A model generated the notes under the pieces. It ran no database searches and had not been told where the DNA came from. It saw only the letters and a program-made list of their open reading frames with translations. Shown here one piece after another: positions 11,901 to 28,491 of a DNA stretch of 64,000 nucleotides (its first letter is position 1; every line of letters starts with the position of its first letter). Both the position numbers and the translations under genes were made by a program. Location: assembly GCA_964023275.1 (NCBI GenBank), contig OZ029914.1, positions 32,433,351 to 32,497,350 of the forward strand, given 5' to 3'. Source of the DNA: Norana najaformis. Lineage: Eukaryota; Annelida; Clitellata; Crassiclitellata; Hormogastridae.

Positions 11901-14900
11901 CACAGATACAACTGATCAAAATCAGTTTTTGAATTGTCATGACTCTTAATGGTACATTTATATAGACAAAACACAAACACAAAATCTCTGCCAAACAGGT
12001 TGTCAGCTGTCAGTGCAACTGAGACAAAAAAGACAGTGAAGCTTATGTAACAGATTATTAGGCAACCTGATCGCAAATGATGGGCAGACCGGACCATATC
12101 ATCACTGTTTTATACTAAATTACTAGGCATAATAATTGTGAATGGTCATCATGTGATCGTGTCGTTAGATAGACGAAAGAGATGACAGGAAGCACATGAA
12201 AAAGTAATAAGAGCAGTTGAGAGTCTGTGGATGGTACTTCCTGTGCACAGCTTCAGTCTGCACTTTTGAACTTATCTGATTTCAGTTGTATTGTGTTGCA
12301 TTTTATGATGCAAAAGGGAAACTCGAGAAATTTAAAAAAAAACGTGACGCATGACTAAACGTGACTAATGACTTGTAGAATGCCACTGTATAAAACCCCA
12401 ACATTAAGAATACAAATAGAAGAACAGCATAAAAGATTAATTAATAGTTAGATGGAACAAAAGTTTAGAGTTACTTGTCTTGTCTTGTCCATCCTCATTG
12501 CTGCGGATCGGAGACCATGGCCAACGACGTCAGTCTTCTCCACTCAGTTCTGTCTCTTGCCTTCCTTGTGCAGTCCGCCATCGACATCCCCATCCACTCC
12601 GTCACGTCATCCCTCCAGCGCCTTCTCGGTCTTCCCCGAGGTCTTTTTCCCTCCATATATCCCTGGCATATGAAGGCCGGTAGATTGTCTGCTCTAATCA
12701 TATGTCCAAAGTAGCTCAGCTTTCTGCTCATCACCACCTCCAGCAGGCGTCGCTCCGGCTTCAGCTCTTCCAGAATCGACTCATTTGTCCTGTGCTCACT
12801 CCAACTGACCCTCAGCATCCTCCTGTACGTCGTCATTTCAAACGCTGTTATTCTTCTTCTGTCTTCTTTCCGCAGTGTCCAGGTCTCACACCCATACAGC
12901 GCCACCGACCACACCAGTGCGCTTACGAGCCTTAGTTTCAGCCAGGTTCCCAGAGCCCTGTCCCTCCAGATCACTGCAAGCGAGCTCATGATCGTGCGCG
13001 CCATCCCCAATCTGGCTCTTATTTCTCTGCCCCCATCTCCAGATTGCTCTATCACAGCACCCAGGTATCTGAAAGACTCCACCTGTTCCAGGACTGCACC
13101 ATTACACATGATCGTAATTCTTTCATGTTCTCTGTCCACTACCATCACCTTTGTTTTCTTGGTATTGATTTCCAGTCCATAGTTATTTGACGCCTCGTTG
13201 ACTCTGTCCAGCAGCTGTTGGAGCTTTTCTCTTGACGTTGCAATCAGCACAATGTCATCCGCATATCGCAAGTTATTTATCGTTCTCCCGCTTATTGTTA
13301 CACCAATCCACGTAAGTTCGTCGGCAGATTCTCTCATCACCTCCTCCGAGTAGCTGTTAAACGACATTGGCGATATCAAGCATCCCTGTCTCACCCCTTT
13401 TCCAATTCTGAACCAATCTGTAATTTCCTTCTCTATGCGGACAGCCGCCTGTTGATTGTCGTAGAGGATTCTAAGTGTTTCCACCACTTGGTTGTTCATA
13501 CCCATTTCTTTTAGCACTTTCCATAGTTTCCCGTGTTTAACTGAGTCAAAAGCCTTTTTGTAATCTATGAAAGCTATGTATAAAGGTGTTTGATGCTCTC
13601 TTGCCTTTTCGATGATAATCCTCAGGTTGAGTATTTGATCCCTCGTACCCACGCCTTTCCTGAAACCCATCTGTACATCCGCTAACTCTTCATCCGCCGT
13701 CTTCTGCATTCTGCAAAGCAAGACTCTGAGCATTATTTTGCTTGCATGACTGATTAATGCAATAGTCCTATGTTCCTCGCATTTCGTTGTACCTTTGACT
13801 TTCGGTATTGTGATGAAAATTGACTTAACCCAGTCCTCTGGCCATTCCTCACTTTCCAATATCCTGTTACACAGTCTACAGAAGACTGCCACTACCTCAT
13901 CGCTGTCCACTTTCCATAGCTCTGCCGGCAGTTCATCCACTCCCGTAGCCTTACCTCTTGGGAGCCTCTTGATTGCATCCCTGACCTCATCCATCAGTAT
14001 CACCATTGGAGTCGCCCTAATATCCATCATCTCCCAATGCGCTATCTTCCGCCCCTTCCTCCTGGTTTTCATCCTTATACAGCTCTTCTGTGTATTGTTT
14101 CCATCTTCTTTTTATGCTCTCCATATCCGACAGCAACCTTCCTTTTTCATCCTCGATGTTCCTTTGCTTAGCCGTCATATCTTGACGGAGCTTTTTTAGA
14201 ACCTCGTAAGCTCTCTTTGTGTTCCCTCTTTTCATGTTGTCTTCAATATCTCCGCATTGTTGTTCCATCCACTCTTTTTTGTCCCTCCTGCAGTATCTCT
14301 GCACTTCACTTTTTGCCTCTTTGTATGCTTTCTGGCCCTCTTTGGTTCTATTCTTTTCTGATTTCAAATTTCTTCTTACTTCAATCAGTTTCAAAGTTTC
14401 CAGTGTCATCCAGTTACATAACCAGTAAATGATAATTTTTAGGCATATGATTAAAAATGCAGATATCACTTAGTTGTCTCTAATATTACCATAGCATACT
14501 CTCTTTCTGCTGTATTTGTTTTCTTTGTAGTTTGTATAAACAGTAAAAGATCAGCTGCCCATTGGTAATTTTGTCTGTGCGATGATTTTGGTTTCTTGTT
14601 TTTCAGGGTTTGTGCCTTTTGGGTCACCGATCGTAAGTGCCAGACTTTCTTATTTAATTTTATTTATTAAATCTTTTGTATTAAAACAGAAATAGTCTTT
14701 CTGATTTTAGTTGCAGGACTGTGATCTCGTTTCAAGAAACTGTTTCAAAAAAGGCACCTAATCTGGTCTATATGTAATGTTGATGAGTGGTGGTGAGACC
14801 ATGGTTATGTTGGAGCAACACTAAGTGAATGTATTATGTTGATCATGGGTATAAGTGGACATTTGCTACTTACTAAGGGTATAAGTTGTTAATAAGAAGT

Positions 14901-17900
14901 GTATTGTTTATATTTTATAATGTTTGTATTATTTATCTAATGCCTTTCATTAAAGAGGTTCTTAACATGTGTTGTATTAAATGTCTTAATCCATACATTG
15001 ATACATCATAAGATGAAGCTGGGCTCAGAAGAGATGGGAGGATCATATAAAGTCACTTAATATGTGATACTGAATTTCATGGATGGTTTTGATTTTTGTC
15101 CTGACAGGTGGTTGGATTGCTTCTTCCAAATCAAACTTTGAAGCAGGTGATATTCTGGCAGTGGCTTAACCAGAGCCACAATGCTTGCGTCAACTACTCA
15201 AATCGTAATGCCACCAAGGTAATCTCCTTGCCACAAAACTGTGACCATTGACTCATGAAGTTTACACCATTATAGAGTTTGTAAAGTCATCCTAAGTTAA
15301 TACCACATAATGTTTTCTGCTGAGGTAAATATGAAAATTTTGATTGACAGGATTTTTAAAGACTGATTGCTGGAGGGCGTTAAAAAAGTCAGAAAGTCAT
15401 CATAATGTTAATGCCGTTAAAGACATGTTAAGCTGTGAAGCTTAAATTATTGTTGACAATGTAATAATCATAATAGGGATAGTCTTAAATAACTGACTGT
15501 TGTACTCCAGATATCTGAAATCATGGATAATAGTGATAGTTTCACTGTTCTATTAAGGTCAGGTTTTTCTGTGAAGCAGCTCTGTTTTTACGGTTTTTTA
15601 ACAGTTGTTCATATCTTAGCCTTTATTCTGCTCTGATCTGTGTGGGCATTCACAAACCTCTAAATTATTAAGTGGTGGTTTTGATTTTGCAGGAGACACC
15701 AACATCGCGCTTTTTGCTGGGGTATTTTGGAGCTGTTACTAGCGCAGTTGGAATAGCGGTAAGAGCTGGAGTCTTGAGTGGCACAGTGGTTATGTCCACT
15801 GTTTGTTCCTCCAAAGGTACTGAGTTGAAACTCTGGCTAAACTCATACCAGATTTTATCTCAGGCTAATGGTGTTTGTGGTAAATATTAGATCAAATATT
15901 GATAAGCATCCATAACAAAAAGCAGCTCAAAGTATTTCTTCTGAGATGCAAGGGCTTGTTTTATTAGAAATGAGAAGTGATAGGAGTTTGAGTTTTCCCA
16001 ATTCAGTCTATTAATTTAAGATTGGGAGAATATATTTGTGCCTTTAATATCATCTGTTCAGTACAGTTGTTGGTTTTCTTTACTTACAATGTTATTGTGC
16101 AAATTGGGCACATTCTTAGAAAAAAGTAAGTTTGAAATGATGACAAAATCGAAATTTCTTGGATTCATGGCATCAAGTTCAGCATGTAAAGTATTTATGA
16201 CATTGCTAATGAGATCTGAATGTATTATTTCCTAGGTTGGATTGAGTCTCCTTATTCGACGTGCCAATAATTTAAGTCCTGCAATGAAGTTAATTGTTCA
16301 GAAATTTGTGCCTTTTCCTGCAGTTGGTGTGTACCTATTTTCTTCTTATTTTCACATAACAGAATAATCTTGTTTGCCTATTCAAACTGTTTAATTGCAG
16401 TATGTGCTAGTGTTCAGTTGAATCACCTGATAATAATACTTGTGTACATAGAGCTTGTGCAGTTAAGAATTAATCAGATGCTGTTTTACCCCATTGGGGC
16501 AACTCATTTTGACAGTAACAGATAAACACATTACCTTAGGAGATGTCATGCATTTGTAGTAACCGATGAAAGCAATATTTGACCAAATAATTCAGCTGTT
16601 GTACAACGTTTTTACTGCACAGATGGATGACCATGAACAATTTTGTGTCCCCAAAACCTGCAAGTATAAGCTTAAACTCAGTTTATTTTAAACTTTATTT
16701 GTGAAACTTTTTTGCACAGTATTCAGTATAACAAGTTCTGTGTTACAGCAGGTTGTTGTTGTACTAGCTGGACTCAGCATTACCTATTTTCACTGTGCTT
16801 GCCAGCACAGTATCCACAGCATGCAGCCACTATCCAGAGTAACAAAATGACATTTATATGGCATATATTGTATTACAAATAAGACTTAATATGTTCTTTG
16901 ATCTCATCTTTTCTATTGTTTATTAATGCAGCCACTGCAAGTACCTGCAATGTCATACTGATGCGTAACAATGAATTGCATGAGGGCATCGAGATATTTG
17001 ACAAGGCTGAACAGGTTGTAGGAACGTCTAAAGTGGCTGCTAAGAAGGTAGGTGGTTTGTTTGTACTTCAGTCAGAGTATCCATCGTCCAACTCCAGAAG
17101 CACTTCTCTGAGAGTGTTTGATCAGATTGGCACATGATAGTAATGGAATAGTATGTTGTGAATTACTCTACCTTTTTTGAGCTTTATGTATGTACAGACA
17201 TACATACTTTCTTTATAGTTCAGTTGTACCTAATATCGGTTAAACATTTTTGTCGCCATATGCTTCTTTCTGTGATAGTCGACCCTAATTTAGCGGGACT
17301 TAGGTCCCTTTTGGGTCTACCATTTGTATCCCAACAATCTATACAATGGTCAGTGTATGTGTTCTTTTGTTTTATTCTTTTGGAATGAATAAAGTTTTTA
17401 TTCATATGCATATACGTATGCGCGTATGTATGATATGTATGTAGTGGCGTTTGATCAATGTCTGTCATGATGGTCATGATCATAGTATTGAATTATGTCA
17501 TGGTCATCACCATCAACATTGATTTTGTTTTAATCTTAATATTAAATTAATAATCAATTAAAACTTATTTTGTGGTAATTAATGTATTGAATATTGAATC
17601 TTTGAAATTGTCATAATATTTTAATTGCAGTGAATCATTTCACTTGGACAGTGCAACCCCATTTTGTTAACCCATTGTTTTTCTCACAAGCAGCACAATG
17701 AGCATTTAAAAGCCATACATTTGCAAGAGCTATTCTTGAATTTCTTCAGTTATTACTCTGCAGATCAAATCCTCTGCTTTGATGTTTCAGGCACTGAAGG
17801 AAATGGCTGTAACGAGAATGATTCTTCCTGCTCCAATTCTTCTAATTCCGCCAGTCGTTATGACATTTATGGAGCGGTAATTACACATTTCATTGTTCGT

Positions 17901-19282
17901 TTGCTCTTACTGCTCTTTTTACTGAGCTTTCATTCTGTGGCCTTTCTGCATATATTGAATAGTATCACAGGACAATGGCTTTCAAATCAGTTCTTCGTTG
18001 TAGATTTTATGGAGTGCAAGCTATAGTTCTACAGGACAAAATATGTGTAAATATGCATATAATTTTGAATGGCTTTCTAGTCTATTCAAAGCTAGAGCAT
18101 TATACAGAGACAGAAGTTGTTATAATATTCAATATTTGAGAATGAAAAGTCTTTCGACCCTTAATAGCGATAACAAAATTAGGGTGTTATATTGGAGTAA
18201 CCTAAGGTCAGTTTATTCATTATGCAACAGTGAGTTCTGTGGACTTAGTTTTTGAAGTTCACCTTTTGAAGTTCTGATAGTTATCTAAGATGAGTGAGCC
18301 AATAAGCAATTCTTCATAAAGGAGGCATTTTTGGAAATGGCAATACATGTTATGTTGACATGGCTGTTTTGGTGTGATGCAGTGCAAGAGACTTGTGTTA
18401 TCTGTGTGATATGATGTTGGTTCTTGTAGGACGAGGTTCCTTCGTCGTAATCCTCGTATGCATTTGCCCATCAATGCCGTTGTCACGACACTTTCCTTTG
18501 CATTTGCACTGCCTGTTGCAATCGCTTTGTTTCCTCAGGTGTCTTCGGTAAGTCAGTTATCACTTGTCTTCCACTAACAGCTTCTTCATCTTTTTAATCT
18601 ACTGTGATATAAAACCTTCGTCAGAGCAGCATCTGTTAGTTGCTGTCATTTGTAAGGCAGTCACATTTTGACGACTGGACACAGGTCCTGTCAGTTTGTC
18701 TGCCATTTGGCTGAGACTTCAAACTCCGTTGCGCTTGAAAATTGTACATGTTGTTTACCTTTTACCGTTTGAATCATTTCCAAAATTCATTATAACCAGA
18801 GTAAGGGCCTTGCAGTTTTAAAGTAACACAAGCCTATTGCAATCTCTGTATGGCATTTAAATGCTGTGCTGAGTGTACCTTGGGACCTGTATGAATGTAC
18901 GGATTGTGTGTGGGTGTGTGTGTGCGTGCATGCGTTTGGTTCCTAAGATGTACTGGATAAGTATTATGCTACAGTTACAATTTGATGTGCATTTTTCTCC
19001 TTTCTATGCCTCTACTTTGCCAGAGGTGGAAGACCATTCTAGTCTACCATCATGGTCCTGTGTAGTCAGGTCAGGAGCACCTCTGATGAGTTTCCTTGAA
19101 GAGGCGCTTTATGAATATGCAGTTACTATGTTTGAAAATTACAAACATACACTTTATAATGTAACAGTGCACTGGATGACTACATACTGAATGATTTGTT
19201 ACAGATAAAAAGAGAAATTCTTGAACCAGAAATACAGAATTCTACGCCAGATGAACTTCTCTTCTACAACAAAGGACTGTAG
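8933..19282 (+). CDS. SFXN5: Sideroflexin-5, complete, 12 exons, 327 aa
   Basis: Multi-pass carrier of the mitochondrial inner membrane; the family moves serine and related small metabolites, and the SFXN5 substrate is less settled. Exons: 8933-8995, 9951-10019, 10935-11039, 11748-11802, 14607-14632, 15108-15218, 15693-15758, 16236-16326, 16932-17047, 17791-17876, 18430-18547, 19205-19282. They total 984 nt, in frame, all GT-AG. The start is set by [12 protein letters not shown] just after the ATG at 8933, matching the family N-terminus, then [32 protein letters not shown] (from residue 80, with the HPDT hallmark), [50 protein letters not shown] and C-terminal FYNKGL all fit SFXN5 better than SFXN1-3. 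Human SFXN5 is 340 aa. Exon 5 is only 26 nt. Intron 4 carries an antisense LINE and intron 7 a SINE. Confidence 0.96.
9390..9510 (+). repeat. CR1-like LINE family A 3' end in SFXN5 intron 1
   Basis: Sense-oriented copy with CTTGACCTGGAACCGAACCC, CCTATCGATTTATTTTG and the AATAAGCTGGTT / GGGCGCTGTAGAAATCTCGA blocks, ending in ACGATTAC. It is 5' truncated to the 3' UTR. Confidence 0.7.
12475..14412 (-). mobile_element. RTE/BovB-like LINE, 5'-truncated, reverse transcriptase largely intact
   Basis: Antisense insertion in SFXN5 intron 4. A 525-codon frame (14072-12495) holds the reverse transcriptase: [11 protein letters not shown], catalytic [22 protein letters not shown] and YADDIVLI, then the C-terminal [15 protein letters not shown] and YFGHMI...GRPRRRW blocks typical of RTE-like elements. 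The linker upstream of the RT ([12 protein letters not shown]) lies in another frame (14017-14469), so there is one frameshift near 14070. The apurinic endonuclease is absent (5' truncation). The 3' end carries a short TTGTC/GACAA repeat, as RTE elements often do. AGTTAC at 12469-12474 and 14412-14417 may be the target-site duplication, but it is short. Clade assignment is by eye. Confidence 0.88.
15771..15900 (+). repeat. tRNA-derived SINE in SFXN5 intron 7
   Basis: A-box-like GTGGCACAGTGGTTATGTCC is followed about 30 bases later by B-box-like GAGTTGAAACTC, the spacing of an RNA polymerase III promoter in a tRNA-derived SINE. It begins only about a dozen bases after the donor of exon 7 (GT at 15759). 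The right end is uncertain. Confidence 0.55.
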
Positions 19283-19399
19283 AGATGATGTCATGTGAAG
19301 ATGAACCATGTTCCGAAACGATGAATCCAGTTATCCCTCCTGGGATCCAAGCTATGGAACCACAGTTCAACTGTGATTACACCATATTGTAATTTGTAA

Positions 19400-19720
19400 T
19401 TAAAATTTGAAATTTATAAAGTGCCTGTTAGAGGATAAACTCAGCAGAGGTGCTTCCGACCCAAAAAAATAAAATCACTGTTAAACATTACAGTGTTTAG
19501 GCACCTGCGGAACACTGAGAGGGGGAGAGAAAGGAGCTCAAGTCGCAATTCTCGAGGGAGACGATTCCAGCAAGTGGGACCAGCGTAGGCAAAGCTTCTG
19601 GACCGCCACAGTGAATAGAGAATCAGTGGTTCAGTGGTGTCTCTTATTGTGCATGATCTGTAGGCTGTATCTATTATATTTTTTTGGTGGCTTGAACTTT
19701 TTGGAAGTAACCATTTGCAT
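19400..19720 (-). repeat. CR1-like LINE, ORF2 C-terminal fragment
   Basis: Minus-strand translation gives SRSFAYAGPTCWNRLPRELR then LSVFRRCLNTVMF, the 'RSFxxAGPxLWNxLP...FKxxLKT.LF' C-terminus of CR1/L2-like ORF2 proteins. It ends at a short AT-rich tail near 19400. It is 5' truncated. Confidence 0.7.
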
Positions 19721-19732
19721 ACTGAAGACATA

Positions 19733-19801
19733 CTGAAGAATTTGCATCTGTTTACCTGAAGAATTTGCATCTGTTTACCTGAAGAATTTGCATCTGTTTA
19801 C
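19733..19801. repeat. Three tandem copies of a 23-bp unit
   Basis: CTGAAGAATTTGCATCTGTT plus TAC is repeated three times head to tail with no visible change. It looks like young local slippage or duplication. Confidence 0.9.
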
Positions 19802-20934
19802 TTGCAGTGTTCACTACAATGCTGGTGTGTTTATGTGCAGTGTTGTTATGAAATTTATTAGAAATGAACTGTTACAACATAGGTCTGTGCTTTTTTTACT
19901 GCTGTGAGTATAAGCTTTATACATTCATGTCAAAGTATTTACGTGTAAACAAACGAACAGAGTAGCGATGTGTGAAATGAAACATTTCTAGCGATTAATC
20001 AAACCAGAGCTCTATGCTGATGCATAAATGATTTTTTAGGGCACAGGATAAAATTCCTTTACTGGGTCGGACCATTCTACACGCTGAGATGCATTCTCAG
20101 TCGCTGCTCTCCTGACGAACAGGCTTCCTCTTTCAACTGGCTGCCTCCCAACAGTCCTCCCTACCCACCCTATGCAATACTGTTGTGCAACTTTCCAACT
20201 GCTGCTGTGCAAAGCTGTTGCACAACTAGTAAAATTCATTGTGTTATGTGTTGCTATTATACTGACCAGTATGTTATACAGATTACATTATATTACTTGC
20301 TTTGCATTAACCAATGTATTGTGATGGTGCCTTATATGAATGTTTGTTAAAGACAGATACTTTTCAAGACTTATTAACTGTTTAAATGACTTTATATTTA
20401 GCCGGAATAATCTGTTTTGTAATATTTGTGCTATCTAAAAGGGTATAAGTATTATCAGTTTCATATCACTCGTATGCATGCCACTTAAGGTTTACAGTGT
20501 ACATGTATTGTTGATTTTTATGATATATACACTGAAGTATTTGCAATAAATTGTGTTTCAAACTAAAGTCGTTCATTTTCGTTTGACCTACAGAAAGCTG
20601 CATGAGTTATGAACACATAGGTCTGTTGGAATTCTTGTTGATTGCTGTCTGAAGCTTTATTTTTGATGGGCGAGTTAGTAATCGAGCTATCGAGGGCAGA
20701 TCCAGATGGGGCAGTCTGGCTATGCTTCCTCTTTGATTCAATGGGGCACACCATTGAACTAGCTGGATAACGGCTTTGCAAGGTTTGAAAGCAGTCAGAA
20801 TTTATACATCCAATGTAGTATTACGATGGGCATATAGCGCTATATAAACCAGTACAAAGGCTTATAGCATGAATAATACAGTGTATTATGCAGTGTGCCG
20901 AATACTAGTGTTGCCTCGAGCGGCAACCCAGTGT

Positions 20935-21300
20935 GCCTGGAACCTGACCTCCCTATCGATGTTGCTTTGACTGAGCGCATGTAAATAAGCTGGGTGCATG
21001 CGGCTCGATGCCTCTTACTTAGTACTTGGTCCTTCCTGTGCTGGTCTGCACATCGGGCAGCGCAGCTTCTCCATTTATCTCTGTCAACGGCCAGTCTTCC
21101 TGCCTCATCCCATGACATCTTCAAACATCCAAGGTCGTCTCTGATGGTTTCTGGCCAGTTGTTGCTGGGTCTTCCCTTCTTCCGTTTCCCTCTAGGAATC
21201 CAGTTCATTGCTTGATTGGCTTGCCTATCTTTGTCCATACGAATTGCATGACACGTCCATTTCAATCAATGCACGTCCATTTCAATCAATGCATCCAATT
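20935..21300. repeat. CR1-like family A tail (+) adjoining an RTE-type LINE fragment (-)
   Basis: A plus-strand family A 3' end (about 20935-20992) stops abruptly after AAATAAGCTGG. From there to about 21265 the minus strand reads an RTE-like ORF2 C-terminus (GKRKKGRPSNNWPETIRDDL, LAVDRDKWRSCAARC). Another family A tail of the same variant (GCGCATGTAAATAAGC) lies at 21825. At 21253-21292 a 20-bp unit, ACGTCCATTTCAATCAATGC, is present twice in tandem. Confidence 0.6.
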
Positions 21301-21824
21301 AGCCTATATAACGGAGCAGCAACTTAGTCTGAGCGTAGAGATAGGTCAATATTTAATGGGAAGAAATACGATGTCAGATGATCCCATGAACAGGCGATCA
21401 GAGGCGCTTAATACTGCAACTGGTCTGATTTCTACTCACGTGATGAGCTGTATTTTTAAACCGAGTCTAGGCACTAATTACTACCCTTGTGTAACACAGT
21501 AGTGTAAGATTTCTGTTACATTCTCGGCTAGACATGAGTGTTAGAGAGGGTGCTTTTACGTCCGGGTCTGCTAGTCATGTGCAGCTACCCGAGAGACGTA
21601 AACAAGATCAGAACTGCATGACTCCAATAGGAAAGGGAAGAAACCTACGACAACGTCTAGTGATAAGTCTTCCACCAGGAATTAAGGGCAAACAGCGGCG
21701 CTCCGATGCCACCAGTCAAGCTGATGCGTGTACCTGCAAAGGCCGTCCATCTCACTTTCAATATCTCTTTGGACACAGTCCATGCGCAACGGCCTGCAAC
21801 ACCTACATGCATACTACTGGTACT

Positions 21825-21920
21825 ACTACCTTACCTTCCTATCGATTTTGCTTTGACTGAGCGCATGTAAATAAGCTGGTTCCTTCGACTTGGCTTCTTT
21901 GGGCGCTGAAGAAATCTAGA
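21825..21920 (+). repeat. CR1-like LINE family A 3' end
   Basis: CTTCCTATCGATTTTGC, TGACTGAGCGCATGTAAATA, AGCTGGTT and GGGCGCTGAAGAAATCTAGA. It shares the CATGTAAATAAGC variant with the truncated copy at 20935. Confidence 0.65.
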
Positions 21921-21964
21921 GTACACGATGTGTGTGACAAGTGGATGAAAACGAAACTGAAACT

Positions 21965-22135
21965 GAACGGTTCAAAGAGCTTATTTTAGAGATTCGAATC
22001 TCGGGCTAGTACGGTCTGTGCGCGGGGACCTTAAATGGCGTGTAGCGGTGGTGAAGGATCTCACCCGTGCGCGGGTGGAGGCCATATGGCCGCTATAGAA
22101 AAACGTGTACAATTTACAATTTACAATCTACAACG
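21965..22135 (+). repeat. SINE 3' part next to the protease stop codon
   Basis: B-box-like AGATTCGAATCTC is followed by TTAAATGGCnnGTAGnGGT, GGCCATATGG and ACAATTTACAATTTACAAT. The same order recurs at 54005-54290 and, in part, at 25690-25800. It lies just downstream (on the minus strand) of the protease stop and may be part of its 3' UTR. Confidence 0.5.
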
Positions 22136-22178
22136 CCAGATAGTCCTAGTTTTCAAACAGCCTAACTGTTGTGTACAT

Positions 22179-27111
<4,933 letters not shown>

Positions 27112-28039
27112 TTCGGTGGCAGACGATGCTGCGGGCATCTGCTGGCGTCACGTGATCAGCAGGTGCCCGCCCGGGTATCCTTTCGCAACGGTATTGATGT
27201 TTCGGTGCTCGAGATCAACTTGCTTAACACCTTGTCCGTCAAGGCGATGGAACCGAGAATCACAAACGCAGCCATGCGAATTAACCTCGCTTGAAAGACA
27301 TGGTCATTTGGAAAACTATTGACTGCGGCTACAAAACCACGTGATTGGATGTCTTCTACAGCGCCAGTGTTAAACCATCGGTCAATGGCGTTTTCCAAAA
27401 GAAGACCGTAAACGATCGTGAAGATTAGCTTGCGTAAATTTGTTCAGGTTCGGATAACGGCGCCATAGAAGTTAGAACCGTCGCGCCAATTAGTCAAAAA
27501 TTGAGCAACGGTCAAGAGATGTCGCGACCTGTTTGCCCCCAGCTACGTATGGCCATTTGACGAGTGAATCGAGATGACCGTGAACTGACCACTGTCCACA
27601 TGTGATGAGCATGCGCACTGCATGGCCAACTTGTGCAATTAGCATTTTCAGTATGTGACCGTGCATAGTTAAATGTACGATGTTACTACCGTGCATTTTC
27701 TGCTCCAGGCAAATTATACAGAAACGAAGAAATTTCACTCCCAGTTACTAAGACCTATACAATAGGCCTACTATATAAACGTGTATTGTATTATGGCATG
27801 AAATAAAAAAATTACGATCGTAACATCCGCAATGCATCATGTTACGGCCTATACCTAAACTTGGAGCTGAGCCATACAACATTACAAATTATGTGTGTGT
27901 ATGTGTGTGTGCGTTGGTGTGTGGGTGTTGTCAAAGGTAGACGCAGAGAGTAACCCGGTCATGCCCCCTTTTGACGTGGACACTATTGGATTGCCCCACC
28001 TGGCCGCACCCCAACCGGTTTCTGCGAGGATTGCTCACA
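27112..28039. other. Upstream flank of the protease gene
   Basis: Presumed minus-strand promoter and intergenic DNA. A minus-strand open frame at 27398-27156 overlaps this stretch, but I found no homology and no splice path that uses it. The part beyond 27400 shows no coding sign. A short TG-rich tract lies at 27891-27928. Confidence 0.4.
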
Positions 28040-28134
28040 GAAATTGTAAAACAAAGTGCAGGACTGTGAAGGTTTTGGTGACGGCACGAGCGACAGCATC
28101 TGGATAGCTTGAAAGGAATTGTTTGGGTGGTGTC
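28040..28134 (-). repeat. CR1-like LINE, downstream half split by the hAT insertion
   Basis: GTGACGGCACGAGCGACAGC ... GGATAGCTTGAAAGG ... GTGTC aligns with the family A copy at 8553-8594. The remainder of the same LINE resumes at 32147 (TATATTCATGAAAAGTG), matching 8595 onward. The two halves were continuous before insertion. Confidence 0.8.
28127..28134. repeat. Left target-site duplication, GTGGTGTC
   Basis: Eight bases identical to 32139-32146, directly flanking the element ends at 28135 and 32138. Eight bp is the length made by hAT transposases. Confidence 0.85.
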
Positions 28135-28405
28135 CAGAGGCGTCGATCCGTAGTAAACTTTGGAGGGGCCCGGGCCTATAGTGGGGTCTGGGCGCAAAGC
28201 CTCTGTCGGGTTCCAGAGGCAAAGCCTCTGGTATGGGGGTCAAGAATAGGCCTAATACAGGAAGAATGAGAACTTTATCAGTACATAGCTGCCTTTTACT
28301 GATTTTACAGGTAAAATATTGCTGGCCAACCAATGGTCGAGCTCTCATGCTCAAAATATTGCCTGAGCCCGGGTTCCGGGGGCACCCATATGATTGACGC
28401 CTCTG
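28135..28405. mobile_element. hAT-type MITE, 271 bp, first end copy
   Basis: CAGAGGCGTCGATCC at the left and GATTGACGCCTCTG at the right give matching terminal repeats. Interior blocks GGGCCTATAGTGGGGTCTGG, AAGCCTCTGGTATGGGGGTC and GATTTTACAGGTAAAATATT recur at 30747 or 32080. Its inner flank (GGAACATT) does not match its outer flank (GTGGTGTC), so it is not a simple independent insertion. Confidence 0.65.
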
Positions 28406-28491
28406 GGAACATTGGTGTCAATCCAAATCTGTGAAGTAGCACCGCAAGAAAATTATTTGCATCAGAAAGACCAGCGTAACTGCTTCCCAAA

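Larger units (their letters stand above)
19283..20560 (+). other. SFXN5 3' flank with LINE debris and candidate polyadenylation signal
   Basis: No exon is seen after the SFXN5 stop. AATAAA at 20545-20550 is the first clear signal and could end a long 3' UTR that includes the antisense LINE tail at 19400-19720. Polyadenylation there is inference. Confidence 0.35.

Noticed and set aside
12100-12475. Possible tRNA or other structural RNA genes in the SFXN5 introns and elsewhere
   Set aside because: The only tRNA-like A/B boxes found belong to SINEs; no cloverleaf with intact stems was seen in the window.
12452-14199. Several plus-strand frames opposite the RTE-like LINE
   Set aside because: They are antisense shadows of the 525-codon reverse transcriptase frame.
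27156-27398. Minus-strand 80-codon frame just upstream of the protease start
   Set aside because: No homology, no usable donor into the gene, and a stop before the signal-peptide frame; possibly 5' flank or UTR.
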